Assembly (NCBI RefSeq): GCF_018860165.1
Contig: NZ_JAHKNG010000007.1
Location: 61,842 to 125,841, forward strand
Direction of reading: 5' to 3'
Source of the DNA: Paracoccus marinaquae
GTDB taxonomy: Bacteria > Pseudomonadota > Alphaproteobacteria > Rhodobacterales > Rhodobacteraceae
Length of the DNA stretch: 64,000 nucleotides
Shown here one piece after another: positions 47,768-57,600 of the stretch (position 1 is its first letter; every line of letters starts with the position of its first letter). The position numbers and the translations under genes were made by a program. The notes under the pieces were generated by a model. The model had not been told where the DNA came from and searched no databases. It saw nothing but the letters and a program-made list of their open reading frames with translations.

Positions 47768-48222
47768 TGATCCGACTGAACCTGACCGCCGCCCCTGAAT
47801 GGCTGGAGCTTGCCCCCGGCCTGCGCCTGCAGGTCGCCCCTCTGACCACCGCACTGATGGTGTCGGCCCGCGCCGATGCTGCGATCAACGCCTTGCCCGA
47901 AGATGCCAGCCAGGAAGAGCTGGCGCTGGTCATGGCCAAGTCCGTGGCCCGCCGCGCCGTTCTCGATTGGGAGGGTGTGGGGGATGCCATGGGCACAAAT
48001 GTGCAGGTGTCACCAGACGGCATCGACGCCCTTTTGGAAATCTGGCCGGTTTTCGAGGCGTTCCAGACCCAGTATGTCGCGCGCGGTCTGCTGCTGGATC
48101 AGGAAAAAAACGCCTCCGCGCCCTTGCCGAGTGGTCCTTCGGCGGGGGCGACAGCTATTGCACGGCCTGCGAACCCTACGAGGGCCGCGAGCGCAACTGC
48201 GCCGACTGCCCGGCCAGACTGA
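47767..48222 (+). CDS. Tail assembly chaperone, zero-frame product (G-like), copy 2
   Basis: A 151-residue protein homologous to the product at 242-679 over its first 115 residues. The slippery AAA AAC begins at the same codon offset (gaa at +336 nt) in both copies. After that point the zero-frame tail is Ala/Pro/Thr-rich and not conserved. It is the abundant default product expected of a tail chaperone pair. Confidence 0.8.
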   Translation: MIRLNLTAAPEWLELAPGLRLQVAPLTTALMVSARADAAINALPEDASQEELALVMAKSVARRAVLDWEGVGDAMGTNVQVSPDGIDALLEIWPVFEAFQTQYVARGLLLDQEKNASAPLPSGPSAGATAIARPANPTRAASATAPTARPD

Positions 48223-48452
48223 ACCAACCCCAAACGCAGGACGGCTGGCAGGTCTGGGACCTGGTCGGCCGCCTTGGCGGTCAGCTGCGAGTCACCCACG
48301 GTGCAGTGCTGGGCTGGGACATGGGTGCTGCCATCGCTTTGGCCCAAGCGCTGGGCATCGACACCCTGATCGCCGCGGAACTGCTGCCCGAGATCGAGGC
48401 GGTGATGGTGCGTAAACTCAACGAACAGATGGAAGGAAGCCGCGATGGCTGA
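47767..48452 (+). CDS. Tail assembly chaperone, predicted -1 frameshift product (GT-like), copy 2
   Basis: Fusion of about 228 residues by a -1 shift at 48105-48111, ending at the TGA 48450-48452 and overlapping the tape measure start by 8 nt. The -1 extension matches copy 1 (KKRLRALAEW, CPARLNQP, GWQVWDLVGRLGGQLR, GAVLGWDMGAA, LLPEIEA). It contains CxxC-x9-CxxC, a longer spacing than in copy 1, so the cysteine cluster is kept while its loop varies. Confidence 0.75.
48105..48150 (+). promoter_or_regulatory. Programmed -1 ribosomal frameshift signal, copy 2
   Basis: A AAA AAC at 48105-48111, 7-nt spacer, 11-bp stem 48119-48129 with 48140-48150 (two adjacent G-U pairs) and a 10-nt loop differing in sequence from copy 1. 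Spacer, stem and loop lengths are identical to 580-625. Confidence 0.85.
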
Positions 48453-50892
48453 GAAACGGGTCTCCGTCCGCCTCGTGGCGGAAGGCGGTCGCCAGGTGCG
48501 CGCCGAGTTGGAAGGCGTCGGTGAGGCCGGGGTGCGCGGGTTCGGGCGGCTGTCGCGCGAAATGGACCTGGCCAATGCACGCGTTGCCGCCTTCGCCCGC
48601 CGCGCCACGCTGGCTGCCGCTGCCGCCACGGCTGCACTGGCCGCAGCCGGTGCCGCGATGATCAGGTCCGGGCTACAGACCGTCGATGCGCAGGCCAAGC
48701 TGGCGCAATCGCTCGAGACGACCGTCGCCTCGATTCAGACGCTGGAGCGCGCGGGCGAGTTGGCGGGCGTGTCGATGTCCGGCATCGAACAGGCGACCAA
48801 GGATCTGACGCGAAGGCTGAGCCAGGCGGCCGCCGGGACTGGCCCCGCTGCGGATGCGTTGGACCGGCTCGGGTTGTCGGCCTCCAACCTGATGGCCTTG
48901 CCGCTGGATCAGCGCGTCGGCGCGATCAACGCGGCCATCGCGGATTTCGTGCCTGCGGCTGAGCGCGCCGCCGTTGCGGGGCAGCTTTTCGGCGAGGAAG
49001 GCTCCATCGCCATGTCGCGCATCGACACTGCTACGCTGCGCCAGGCGACCGAGGACGTGCTTGCCTTCGGGGTGGTGGTTTCCGAGCAGGATGCTGACCA
49101 GATCGAACGCACCAATGATGCGATTTCGCGGCTGGGGTTGATCTGGCGCGGCGTCTCGAACCAGCTGGCGGTTGCGGCCGCTCCGGCGCTGGAGGCCGTG
49201 GCCACTGCGCTGGCCAGCGTCGCGCGCACCACCGGGCCGGTGGGCATCGCGATCAAGGCACTCTTTGACAACATCGGGCGGCTGACCACTTATGCCGCGA
49301 CCTTCGCGGGCATCATGTTCGGGCGCTGGGTGGCGGGCATGGCGGCAGCCGCCCTGTCGGTACGCGGGGTCGCCACGGCACTGGTTGTTCTGCGCGGTGC
49401 GCTGATCCGAACCGGCATTGGGGCATTGATCGTTGGCGCTGGCGAGTTGGTCTATCAATTCTCGCAGCTGGTTTCCCGGGTTGGCGGCGTCGGTGAGGCG
49501 TTCCAGCTGCTGGGCGATCTGGCAAAGGAGGTGTGGTCCCGAATGGGGCTGGGGCTGGATGCCGCCTTTGCCAACATGGCGGCCGGTTGGGAGAGCCTGA
49601 AGGCGTCCGGGCTTTCGGCGCTGGAAGGCACCATCGCGGGCGTGGTCAGCTTCGGCGACCGGACAGCGGCGATTTTCCAGGGGGCCTATGATGCCGCCGT
49701 GGCGATCTGGGGCAGTCTGCCCGGTGCCATCGGTGACTTCGCATTCCAGGCGGCGAACGGGCTGATCTCCGGCGTCGAAGCGATGCTGAACGGCGTCGTC
49801 ACCCGCATCAACACTTTCATCACAGGGTTGAACGCGGCGCTGGCGCTGCTGCCGGAATGGGCAACTGGTGAAGGCGGCGTTCAGATCGGCGCGCTTGATC
49901 CTGTGGGCCTGGCGCGGATCGGCAACCCCTTCGAAGGTGCGGCAACAGCAGCGGGTGCCGCCGCAGCCGATGCTTTCTCTGCCGCCCTGTCCCGCACCTA
50001 TCTCAAACCGCCCGACCTCGGTCTTGGCACAATGGCTGAAGATGCACGCGGCCGCGCCGACGGATATCGCGAGGCAGCGGGCATGCTCGCAGATGCCGCA
50101 GGTCGGCCGCTCGCCAGTTGGCAGACGCTGCGCGACGCGGTGACTGGGACCGGATCAGAGGCGGAAGCCATATTGGCCGATGCTGCCAGTTCTGCCGATG
50201 CGCTGGCGGCCGGGCTGAATGACACGGCTACAGCTGCAGGTGGCGCGGGCGGTGCCGCACGTAATGCCGGTGCGGCAGCGGCTGCTGGTGCAGAGCAAGC
50301 AGCAACCGGATGGGCAGCCGTCACCGCGTCGCTCGCCGACTACGCCGCCAAGGCCCGCGATATTGGTGGCGATATCGGCCAGACATTGGTCGGGGCCTTC
50401 CAAAGCGCTGAGAATGCGGTGGCCACCTTCGTCAAATCCGGCAAACTGGATTTTCGCGATTTGGTCACATCAATGATTGCCGATCTGGCCAAACTGGCCG
50501 CGCGGCGTTTCATCCTTGGACCAATCGCCAATGCGCTCTCCGGCGCGCTGGGCGGTGCGGGTGGTCTGTTTGCAGATATCCTGCACGCAGGTGGCACGGT
50601 CGGATCGCCGGGCCCGGGCCGCATGGTTCCTGCCATGGCCTTCGCAGGCGCGCCTCGGATGCATTCGGGCGGCTGGGCTGGCATCAAACCCGACGAGGTA
50701 CCTGCGATCCTACAACGCGGCGAACGGGTGTTGTCCCGTCGCGAGGCCGCTAATTATGGCCAAGGGCAGTCCACTACGCCCGCTGTCAACGTGACCATCA
50801 TGGCCCGTGACGTGGATAGTTTCCGCCAATCCCGAACCCAAGTCGCCGCCGACATCGCCCGCGCCGTGTCGCTCGGGCGGAGGGGCATGTGA
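48445..50892 (+). CDS. Phage tail tape measure protein, copy 2
   Basis: An 815-residue tape measure with AEKRVSVRLVAEGGRQVRAEL at the start, a hydrophobic central region (LALLPEW, FGRWVAGMAAAALS) and the C-terminal MHSGGWAGIKPDEVPAILQRGE. Compared with copy 1 the segment from about residue 40 to 240 is largely unrelated, while the rest aligns. It is therefore a mosaic, and its 12-residue longer size predicts a nearly equal tail length. The stop overlaps the next ATG by 1 nt. Confidence 0.92.
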   Translation: MAEKRVSVRLVAEGGRQVRAELEGVGEAGVRGFGRLSREMDLANARVAAFARRATLAAAAATAALAAAGAAMIRSGLQTVDAQAKLAQSLETTVASIQTLERAGELAGVSMSGIEQATKDLTRRLSQAAAGTGPAADALDRLGLSASNLMALPLDQRVGAINAAIADFVPAAERAAVAGQLFGEEGSIAMSRIDTATLRQATEDVLAFGVVVSEQDADQIERTNDAISRLGLIWRGVSNQLAVAAAPALEAVATALASVARTTGPVGIAIKALFDNIGRLTTYAATFAGIMFGRWVAGMAAAALSVRGVATALVVLRGALIRTGIGALIVGAGELVYQFSQLVSRVGGVGEAFQLLGDLAKEVWSRMGLGLDAAFANMAAGWESLKASGLSALEGTIAGVVSFGDRTAAIFQGAYDAAVAIWGSLPGAIGDFAFQAANGLISGVEAMLNGVVTRINTFITGLNAALALLPEWATGEGGVQIGALDPVGLARIGNPFEGAATAAGAAAADAFSAALSRTYLKPPDLGLGTMAEDARGRADGYREAAGMLADAAGRPLASWQTLRDAVTGTGSEAEAILADAASSADALAAGLNDTATAAGGAGGAARNAGAAAAAGAEQAATGWAAVTASLADYAAKARDIGGDIGQTLVGAFQSAENAVATFVKSGKLDFRDLVTSMIADLAKLAARRFILGPIANALSGALGGAGGLFADILHAGGTVGSPGPGRMVPAMAFAGAPRMHSGGWAGIKPDEVPAILQRGERVLSRREAANYGQGQSTTPAVNVTIMARDVDSFRQSRTQVAADIARAVSLGRRGM

Positions 50893-51518
50893 TGGCGTTT
50901 CACGAGGTCCGGTTTCCCGACAACATCAGTCGCGGCGCACGCGGAGGGCCTGAACGACGCACCCAGATCGTCGAGCTGGCGAGCGGCGACGAGGAACGCA
51001 ATGCCAGCTGGGCCAACTCGCGCCGCCGCTATGATGTCGCCTATGGCATCCGCCGCGCCGACGACCTGGCAGCCGTGGTCGCCTTCTTCGAGGCGCGCAA
51101 CGGTCGTTTGCACGGATTTCGCTGCAAGGATTGGGCCGACTACAAATCCAGCCTGCCGTCACAGCCCGTGACCCCAACCGACCAGCTCATCGGCACCAGC
51201 GACGGTATTGTCACCAGTTTTGCAGTGCTGAAGCACTACACTTCTGGCGCACAGACTTGGACTCGCGCTATCGCCAAGCCCGTCGTGGGCAGCGTGCGCG
51301 TCGCGCTGGACGGGGTCGAACAGATGTCGGGCTGGAGCGCCGACACCACCACCGGCGTCGTGAGTTTCGACACCGCTCCCGGCGCGGGCGTAGCAATCAC
51401 CGCTGGCTTCGAATTCGACGTGCCCGTCCGCTTCGACACCGACACGCTCGACGTCACCCTCGATATCGAACGGCTCGGATCCATCACATCCATCCCGCTG
51501 CTGGAGATCCGCAGATGA
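50892..51518 (+). CDS. DUF2460 (GTA gp12-type) distal tail protein, copy 2
   Basis: A 208-residue homologue of the product at 3316-3942, with MAFHEVRFPDNISRGARGGPE and GFEFDVPVRFDTDTLDV conserved. The ATG at 50892 overlaps the tape measure TGA. Unlike copy 1, where the DUF2163 gene follows directly, here a lysis cassette of seven small genes is inserted before the DUF2163 gene. Confidence 0.9.
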   Translation: MAFHEVRFPDNISRGARGGPERRTQIVELASGDEERNASWANSRRRYDVAYGIRRADDLAAVVAFFEARNGRLHGFRCKDWADYKSSLPSQPVTPTDQLIGTSDGIVTSFAVLKHYTSGAQTWTRAIAKPVVGSVRVALDGVEQMSGWSADTTTGVVSFDTAPGAGVAITAGFEFDVPVRFDTDTLDVTLDIERLGSITSIPLLEIRR

Positions 51519-51865
51519 ACGAAGAGACTCGCTTTCTGGCCACGGTGTTGCGCGATCTGGCGGCGTCCACCGCCATCATCCTCGCTGCGTGGGGCGCGTT
51601 GGGCGGCGCAACAAACGCGCTGACAACAAGGATGCGCCTGCGCGACGCGCTGCGCCACATCCTGCTTGGCGGGTTGATTGCAGCAGGGATGGGCAGCCTG
51701 TCGATGGCAGTCATCACCGCCTGGCTCGGCCTGCCGCCCGAGGCGATCCCGGCAGGCGGGGCCGCTGGATCGGCGGCCTATCTGGTCGGCGTCTTCGGCC
51801 CGGCCTTTATCGAAATCGTCCTCGCCCGGATGCGCCACCCGAAAGGCGGCGACAACGATGCATGA
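51515..51865 (+). CDS. Predicted holin (three membrane segments)
   Basis: A 116-residue protein with three hydrophobic segments (STAIILAAWGALGGATNAL; HILLGGLIAAGMGSLSMAVITAW; SAAYLVGVFGPAFIEIVLARM) and a charged C-terminus (RHPKGGDNDA), the class I holin plan. It starts inside the DUF2460 stop codon (ATGA) and precedes the endolysin by one small gene. Holins form the membrane lesions that time lysis. The family is not named; the call rests on topology and context. Confidence 0.72.
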   Translation: MNEETRFLATVLRDLAASTAIILAAWGALGGATNALTTRMRLRDALRHILLGGLIAAGMGSLSMAVITAWLGLPPEAIPAGGAAGSAAYLVGVFGPAFIEIVLARMRHPKGGDNDA

Positions 51866-51989
51866 TCTCCTCCGCTTTGCACGCATCCTGCGCAGCGACG
51901 CTGCCGATCCAAGCCAGACCTTCAACCACCGCATCCGCATCGGCATCATTGTTGCGGCCCTGATCCTGCTTCTCTCACTTCTCAGGTAA
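51858..51989 (+). CDS. Small single-pass membrane protein of the lysis cassette
   Basis: A 43-residue protein with a basic N-terminal half (LRFARILRSDAADPSQTFNHRIR) and one C-terminal membrane segment (IGIIVAALILLLSLLR). It overlaps the holin-like gene by 8 nt. It may be a pinholin, antiholin or accessory; nothing more specific can be said. Confidence 0.55.
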   Translation: MHDLLRFARILRSDAADPSQTFNHRIRIGIIVAALILLLSLLR

Positions 51990-51993
51990 AACC

Positions 51994-52653
51994 ATGCACA
52001 TGACTGACCGGGGGCTGCTGGCCCTCGCCCGGCACGAAGGTCTCGTGCCCGGGCCCTATCGGGACGTGAAAAACGTCTGGACATTCGGCATCGGCCATAC
52101 CGCCGCCGCCGGACCGCCTGATCCGATCGGCATGAAGCGCGGGATGCCCGTCGATCTCGATGCTGCGATCCGGGAGGCATTCCGGCTGTTCCGCACCGAC
52201 ATTCAGACCTGCGAGGCCGAGGTACGGCGGGCAGTAACGGTACCGCTGGCGCCGCATGAATTCGATGCGCTGGTCAGCTTTCACTACAACACCGGCGGTA
52301 TCGCGCGTGCCAGGCTGACCCGCCATCTGAACGCAGGCGACCGTGAGGCGGCTGCGCAGGCCTTCATGGGATGGCAAAAGCCCGCCGCGATCATTCCGCG
52401 CCGCAAGGCCGAACGCGATCTGTTCCGCCATAGCCGCTATCCGGGCGGCACCATCCCGATCTGGGCGGTGGACCGATCGGGTCGCGTCGACTTCTCCCGG
52501 CCCGTTCGACGCCTGAGCGAAGACCAGGCGCTGGCGCTCTTGCGCCCGGCCCTCATGCCACCACCACCCACTATCCCATCCACGCCAGCCGCAGAGACCA
52601 GCTGGCTCGCTCGGCTGGCAAACCTTCCTTCCACCCTGATCCGGAGGACCTGA
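51994..52653 (+). CDS. Endolysin, GH24 (T4-type) muramidase, copy 2 (non-homologous allele)
   Basis: A 219-residue lysozyme with the T4 triad at canonical spacing: Glu15 (HEGLV), Asp24 (YRDV) and Thr30 (WTFGIGH). A second conserved block is APHEFDALVSFHYNTGGI. The C-terminal 60 residues are Pro-rich (MPPPPTIPSTPAAE) and end in a helix, with no membrane anchor, in contrast to the endolysin at 10921. The two proteins share the fold but little sequence, so the cassettes were acquired independently. Confidence 0.9.
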   Translation: MHMTDRGLLALARHEGLVPGPYRDVKNVWTFGIGHTAAAGPPDPIGMKRGMPVDLDAAIREAFRLFRTDIQTCEAEVRRAVTVPLAPHEFDALVSFHYNTGGIARARLTRHLNAGDREAAAQAFMGWQKPAAIIPRRKAERDLFRHSRYPGGTIPIWAVDRSGRVDFSRPVRRLSEDQALALLRPALMPPPPTIPSTPAAETSWLARLANLPSTLIRRT

Positions 52654-52657
52654 TCCC

Positions 52658-52888
52658 ATGCGCTATATCCGTCCCAATTCCCTGACCTGGTGGGCGGGGT
52701 GTCTCGCCGTTCTTTCCGGCGTGGCGTCTATCCTGCTGCCCGCCACCGGCCCGCTTGCTGAGCTGTCTCGCCTGGTCGCGCTGCTGGCGGGCTCCGCCGA
52801 TGCATCCCCGGCCGGGCTGATGTTCCTCGGGCTTGGCCTGATCGGCCTGCGCGACCGGATCGAGCGCGGGTTTCAGGGCGATGCTTGA
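52658..52888 (+). CDS. Small membrane protein of the lysis cassette
   Basis: A 76-residue protein with two hydrophobic segments (WWAGCLAVLSGVASILLPA and SPAGLMFLGLGLIGL), Arg-rich at the end. It starts 4 bp after the endolysin and overlaps the next small gene by 8 nt. Could be a second holin or antiholin; no family recognised. Confidence 0.6.
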   Translation: MRYIRPNSLTWWAGCLAVLSGVASILLPATGPLAELSRLVALLAGSADASPAGLMFLGLGLIGLRDRIERGFQGDA

Positions 52889-52982
52889 GTTCCTCGCTGG
52901 TCTGGTCGTGGGCGGCGGCCTTGGCGTGCTGATCGTGGCCCTTTGCGTCGCTGCGGCGCGCGGGGAGCGGGACGATGGCTGA
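52881..52982 (+). CDS. Very small membrane protein of the lysis cassette
   Basis: 33 codons starting ATG within the previous gene's end: LEFLAGLVVGGGLGVLIVALCVAAARGERDDG, i.e. one membrane helix and a charged tail. Overlaps its neighbours on both sides by 8 nt, as expected in a compact lysis cassette. Confidence 0.5.
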   Translation: MLEFLAGLVVGGGLGVLIVALCVAAARGERDDG

Positions 52983-53205
52983 GCTCCTGATCTGGCTGAT
53001 TGCGGCTCTGGGCGCGGTCGGGGGCATGGCCCTCGGTCGCCTGCTGGGTCGCGCGGAAGGCAAACGCACGGGACGAGAGGAGGCCCATCAAGATGCACGA
53101 CGCGATCAGATTGACCGGATGGACGCCGGACGCAAGGCGGTTCGCGACGGGCGCGATGCTGGCGCTCCTGCTGACAGGCTGCACGACAACGACAATGCCT
53201 GGTGA
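52975..53205 (+). CDS. Rz-like inner-membrane spanin (i-spanin), copy 2
   Basis: A 76-residue protein: N-terminal membrane segment (LLIWLIAALGAVGGMALGRLL) then a highly charged helix (RTGREEAHQDARRDQIDRMDAGRKAVRDGRD). It overlaps, in another frame, a lipoprotein gene starting at 53093, reproducing the Rz/Rz1 design of 11580-11949. Span-type lysis function inferred. Confidence 0.72.
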   Translation: MAELLIWLIAALGAVGGMALGRLLGRAEGKRTGREEAHQDARRDQIDRMDAGRKAVRDGRDAGAPADRLHDNDNAW

Positions 53206-53335
53206 TGCTGGCTGCGCCTCCTACGGCGAAGCGCGGCTGGCCCGGCCCTCTGCTGAGACAGTCGCAGAAATGCCACCTGCATGGGCGGGCTGGATCGCCG
53301 ATCTCGATGACCGCATGACGGGGACCTGCCGATGA
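53093..53335 (+). CDS. Rz1-like outer-membrane spanin lipoprotein (o-spanin), copy 2
   Basis: An 80-residue protein with a signal peptide and lipobox LLLTGC (Cys30), followed by a Thr-rich stretch and a mature part with ASYGEARLARPSAETVAEMPPAWAGWI. GAGAGGAGG lies upstream of the ATG, inside the i-spanin gene. Sequence differs from the Rz1-like gene at 11707 apart from the overall plan. The next gene starts in its stop codon. Confidence 0.72.
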   Translation: MHDAIRLTGWTPDARRFATGAMLALLLTGCTTTTMPGDAGCASYGEARLARPSAETVAEMPPAWAGWIADLDDRMTGTCR

Positions 53336-54216
53336 AAACCCTTTCCGCTGATCTGCAAGCCCATCTCGACGATGGCACGACGACGCTTGCCTGGTGTTGG
53401 CGCATCCTGCGCGCGGACGGCGCGAGTTTCGGTTTCACCGACCACGACCGGACGCTCAGCTTCGATGGCACCGACTTCGAGCCGGAAAGCGGGCTGACCG
53501 CCTCCGAGGTCCGCTCGGGATCTGATCTGTCGGTCGATGCGCAGGACGCCGAGGGCGTGCTGACCTCAGACCGGATCACTGAAACCGACATCCTCGACGG
53601 CCGCTGGGACAACGCCGAGGTCGAGGTCTGGCGGGTAAACTGGGCCGAGACCAGCCAGCGCGTCCTGATGCGGCGCGGGGCCATCGGCCAGATCCGGCGC
53701 GGGCGACTGGCCTTCGTGGCCGAGGTTCGGTCATTGGCTCACGTGCTCGGGCAGACGGTGGGACGGACCTTCCAGGCGACCTGCGACGCCGCGCTTGGCG
53801 ATGCGCGCTGCGGCGTCGATCTCGATGATCCGGCGTTCAAGGGCACGGGTGCCGTCATTGATCTCCTGCGCGACCGGGCCTTCACAGCCTCAGGGCTCGG
53901 TGGGTTCACTTCCGGCTGGTTCACCTTCGGCACCGTCGAATGGACCGGTGGCGCAAATGTGGGGCGGCAGGCAGAGATCATCGCACATGACCTGACTGAC
54001 GGCATCGCAGTGCTGACGCTGCTCGAAGCACCAGTGCGATCTATCGCGGGCGGTGATGCTTTCACCATTCGCGCGGGGTGCGACAAGCGTATCGAGACCT
54101 GCAGCGCCAAGTTCGCCAATACCGCCCATTTCCGGGGCTTTCCGCACATACCCGGCCAGGATGCGGTGCTGCGATACGCCACAAAGGACGGCGGGCATGA
54201 GGGAACGGTGCTGTGA
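53332..54216 (+). CDS. DUF2163 (GTA gp13-type) baseplate hub protein, copy 2
   Basis: A 294-residue homologue of 3939-4823 with the same length and blocks (LDDGTTTLAWCW, RITETDILDGRWDNAEVEVW, TVGRTFQATCDAALGDARCGVDL, FRGFPHIPGQDAVLRYAT). ATGA overlap with the o-spanin gene shows that the lysis cassette is translationally embedded in the tail operon. Confidence 0.9.
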   Translation: MKTLSADLQAHLDDGTTTLAWCWRILRADGASFGFTDHDRTLSFDGTDFEPESGLTASEVRSGSDLSVDAQDAEGVLTSDRITETDILDGRWDNAEVEVWRVNWAETSQRVLMRRGAIGQIRRGRLAFVAEVRSLAHVLGQTVGRTFQATCDAALGDARCGVDLDDPAFKGTGAVIDLLRDRAFTASGLGGFTSGWFTFGTVEWTGGANVGRQAEIIAHDLTDGIAVLTLLEAPVRSIAGGDAFTIRAGCDKRIETCSAKFANTAHFRGFPHIPGQDAVLRYATKDGGHEGTVL

Positions 54217-54647
54217 AGATCGCCGATCCAAAACTGATAGTCGCGGTAGCGCGGTCCTGGCTCGGCACGCCGTATCACGACCAGGCCAGCCTCCGAGGCG
54301 TTGGCTGCGACTGCCTCGGGCTGGCGCGCGGCGTCTGGCGCGAGGTCGTCGGCCCCGAGCCGTTCCCGATCCCGCCCTACAGCCGGGACTGGGGGGAGAC
54401 CGGGCCGCGCGAAGTGCTGGCCGAGGGCGCTCGGCGCATGATGCCGGAAATCGCACCTGCTGACGCCTGTCCCGGCGCGCTGGTCCTTTTCCGCATGAAG
54501 CCTCGCGCGATTGCCAAGCATGTCGGGCTCCTGACCGGGCCCGACAGCTTCCTCCACGCCTATGAGCGCCTTGGCGTGATCGAGGAACCGCTCACCCCAT
54601 CCTGGCGTCGGCGCATCGCCTTCGCTTTCCTGTTCCCGCAACGCTGA
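54213..54647 (+). CDS. NlpC/P60 family tail-tip peptidase (GTA gp14-type), copy 2
   Basis: A 144-residue cysteine peptidase: WLGTPYHDQA, Cys34 in GVGCDCLGLARG, His103 in AKHVGLL, and LGVIEEPLTPSWRRRIAFAFLFP at the end. GTG start overlapping the hub gene stop (GTGA). Homologue of 4820-5323 without that copy's N-terminal extension. Confidence 0.9.
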   Translation: MKIADPKLIVAVARSWLGTPYHDQASLRGVGCDCLGLARGVWREVVGPEPFPIPPYSRDWGETGPREVLAEGARRMMPEIAPADACPGALVLFRMKPRAIAKHVGLLTGPDSFLHAYERLGVIEEPLTPSWRRRIAFAFLFPQR

Positions 54648-54656
54648 GATCCCCAC

Positions 54657-57600
54657 ATGGCCACCCTCGTTCTAGGTGCCGCAGGTGCCGCCATTGGCGG
54701 CAGCATCGGCGGTGCGATCCTCGGCGTCAGTGCGGCCACAATCGGTGGCTTCATCGGTTCCACCATTGGCTCGGTCGTGGACAGCTGGATCATCTCGTCA
54801 CTGGCGCCGACCCAGCGGATAGAAGGTGCGCGGCTGGACAATCTGCGCATCACCTCGGCCACCGAAGGAGCAGTGATCCCGCGCCTCTATGGCCGCATGC
54901 GGATCGGCGGCAATATAATCTGGGCCACGGACTTTCGCGAGGAGACAAAGACCACCACGCAAGGCGGCGGCAAGGGCGGCGGAGGGGGCGGCAAGGTCAA
55001 GACTACCGAATACTTCTACTATGCGTCCTTCGCGGTCGCGCTCTGCGAGGGGCCGATCACCGGCATTGGTCGCATCTGGGCCGACGGCAAGCTGCTGGAC
55101 ACCGCCGGGGTCACCTGGCGCTGGTATCCAGGCGACGAAAGCCAGGCGGCCGATCCGTTCATCACGGCCAAGATGGGCGCGACCAACACGCCTGCCTATC
55201 GCGGCACCGCCTATGTCGTTTTCGAGGACATGCCGCTCGGCAACTATGGCAACCGTATCCCGCAACTGAGTTTTGAGGTTTTCCGCCCGCTTGCTGATCC
55301 GGACACCGCGGAGGGTCTGACGCAGGCGGTGACAATGATCCCGGCGTCCGGCGAGTTCGCCTATGCCACGCAGGGCATCCGGAAGGGCAGCGGCGGGTCG
55401 TCTGAGCCCGAGAACCTCAACGCGCTGACCGACACCGCTGACATGGTGGTAGCACTGGATCGGCTGCAGGCGATGGCACCGAAGGTTGAGAGTGTGTCGC
55501 TGGTCGTGGCATGGTTCGGCGACGATCTGCGGGCAGGCAATTGCAAGGTGCGGCCGGGCGTCGAGGTGACCGCCAAATCGACCACACCGTCGGCCTGGTC
55601 GGTCAATGGCGTCAGCCGCGCCAATGCCTTTCTGGTCAGCCGCGACGATCAGGATCGCCCGGTCTATGGTGGCACGCCCGCTGATTTCGCTGTCGTGCAG
55701 GCGATCCAGGAGATGAAGGCGCGCGGGCTGCGGGTGACCTTCTATCCGTTCATCCTGATGGATGTGCCGCCCGGGAACAGCCTGCCGAACCCTTATTCCG
55801 ACAACGCTGCTGAGACAGGCCAGCCCGCCTTTCCATGGCGGGGCCGGATCACCTGTTCGCCCGCGGCGGGATACGCTGGGACGGTGGACAAGACAGCCAC
55901 GGCGGCCGCGCAGGTGGCGGCGCTGTTCGGCGCGGCGATGCCCGCGAGCTTCAGCGTCTCTGGCGAGAGCGTCAACTGGACTGGCGCGGCAGGTGACTGG
56001 GGCCTGCGGCGCATGGTGCTGCATTACGCCCATCTCTGCGCGGCGGCGGGCGGGGTCGATGCCTTTCTGATCGGCACCGAGATGCCGGGGCTGACGACGA
56101 TCCGCACCGGCGCATCAAACTATCCGGCGGTGCAGGCGTATGGGGATCTGCTCGCCGATGTGCGCTCGATCCTCGGGTTTGGCACAAAGTTCGGATACGC
56201 GGCGGACTGGAGCGAGTATTTCGGGCACCAGCCGGGCGACGGCAGCGGCGATGTGTTCTTCCACCTCGATCCGCTCTGGGCCGATCCGGAGATCGATTTC
56301 ATCGGGATCGACAACTACATGCCGCTGTCGGACTGGCGCGACGGGTTCGAGCATTCGGATGCGGCCGAGGGCTGGCCTGCGATCTACGATCGCGCTTACT
56401 TGCAGGGGAACATTGCGGGCGGCGAAGGCTTCGACTGGTTCTATGCCAGCGCCGTCGATCGTTCGGCGCAGGTGCGCACGCCGATCACCGATGGCGCGGC
56501 CAGCAAGCCATGGGTGTTCCGCTACAAGGATCTGCAGGCCTGGTGGTCGAACGCGCACTACAATCGTCCGGGCGGCGTGGAGAGCGGGACGCCAACGGCA
56601 TGGGTGCCGCAATCCAAGCCGATCTGGTTTACTGAACTCGGCTGCCCGGCGATTGACCGGGGTACCAACCAGCCTAACGTCTTCTTCGATCCGAAGTCTT
56701 CCGAGAGCTTCACGCCGCATTTCTCGCGGGGATGGCGCGATGATGCCATCCAACGGGCCTATCTCGAGGCGACCTATCTCTGGTGGGCCGAGGCCGCGAA
56801 CAATCCCGTGTCCGGCATCTATGGCGGACGCATGGTTCATGTCCCGGAATGCGCTGCCTGGACCTGGGACGCGCGACCCTATCCGTTCTTTCCAGCGCTC
56901 GCCGATGTCTGGACCGACGGAGCAAACTGGCGGCTGGGACACTGGCTGACCGGACGACTTGGGGCCGTGTCGCTGGCCGCGCTCGTCCGTCATCTCTGCT
57001 TGCGTGCCGGGATGCCAGAGGCCCGGATCGACGTCACCGGCCTGTGGGGCGCGGTTGAGGGCTACGCCATCGGTGCGCTGGAAAGCCCGCGTGCCTCGAT
57101 CACCACGATGTCGCGGCATTTCGGCTTCGACGCTGTCGAGACAGAAGGCGTGATCCGGTTTGTGATGCGCGGCCGGGCGTCCATCACCACCATCGCACAT
57201 GACGATCTGGTGGCGGCCCTAGAGGGCGACGTTCTGGAACTGACCCGAGCACAGGAAACTGAACTGCCGCAGGCGCTGAAGTGGCAGGTGGCCCGTGCAG
57301 ACGAGGACTACGACGCCGCCTTGGTTGAGGCTCGGCGCATCACCGTGGACACGACGCGGATCGCGTCCGAATCCTTCCCCATGGCGGTGCCGCCCGAGGA
57401 GGCCGAACGGCGCTGTCGCCGGGCACTGATGGAAGCTTGGACCGGGCGAGAGACGGCAGCGTTTCGCCTACCACCGTCGCGACTGGCAATGGATCCAGCC
57501 GATGTCGTGACGCTGGACCATGACGGTCGGCACATCCCGCTGCGGCTGGTCTCCATCGCGGATGCCGAGGCACGCGGGATCGAAGCTGTCCGCCAGGACC

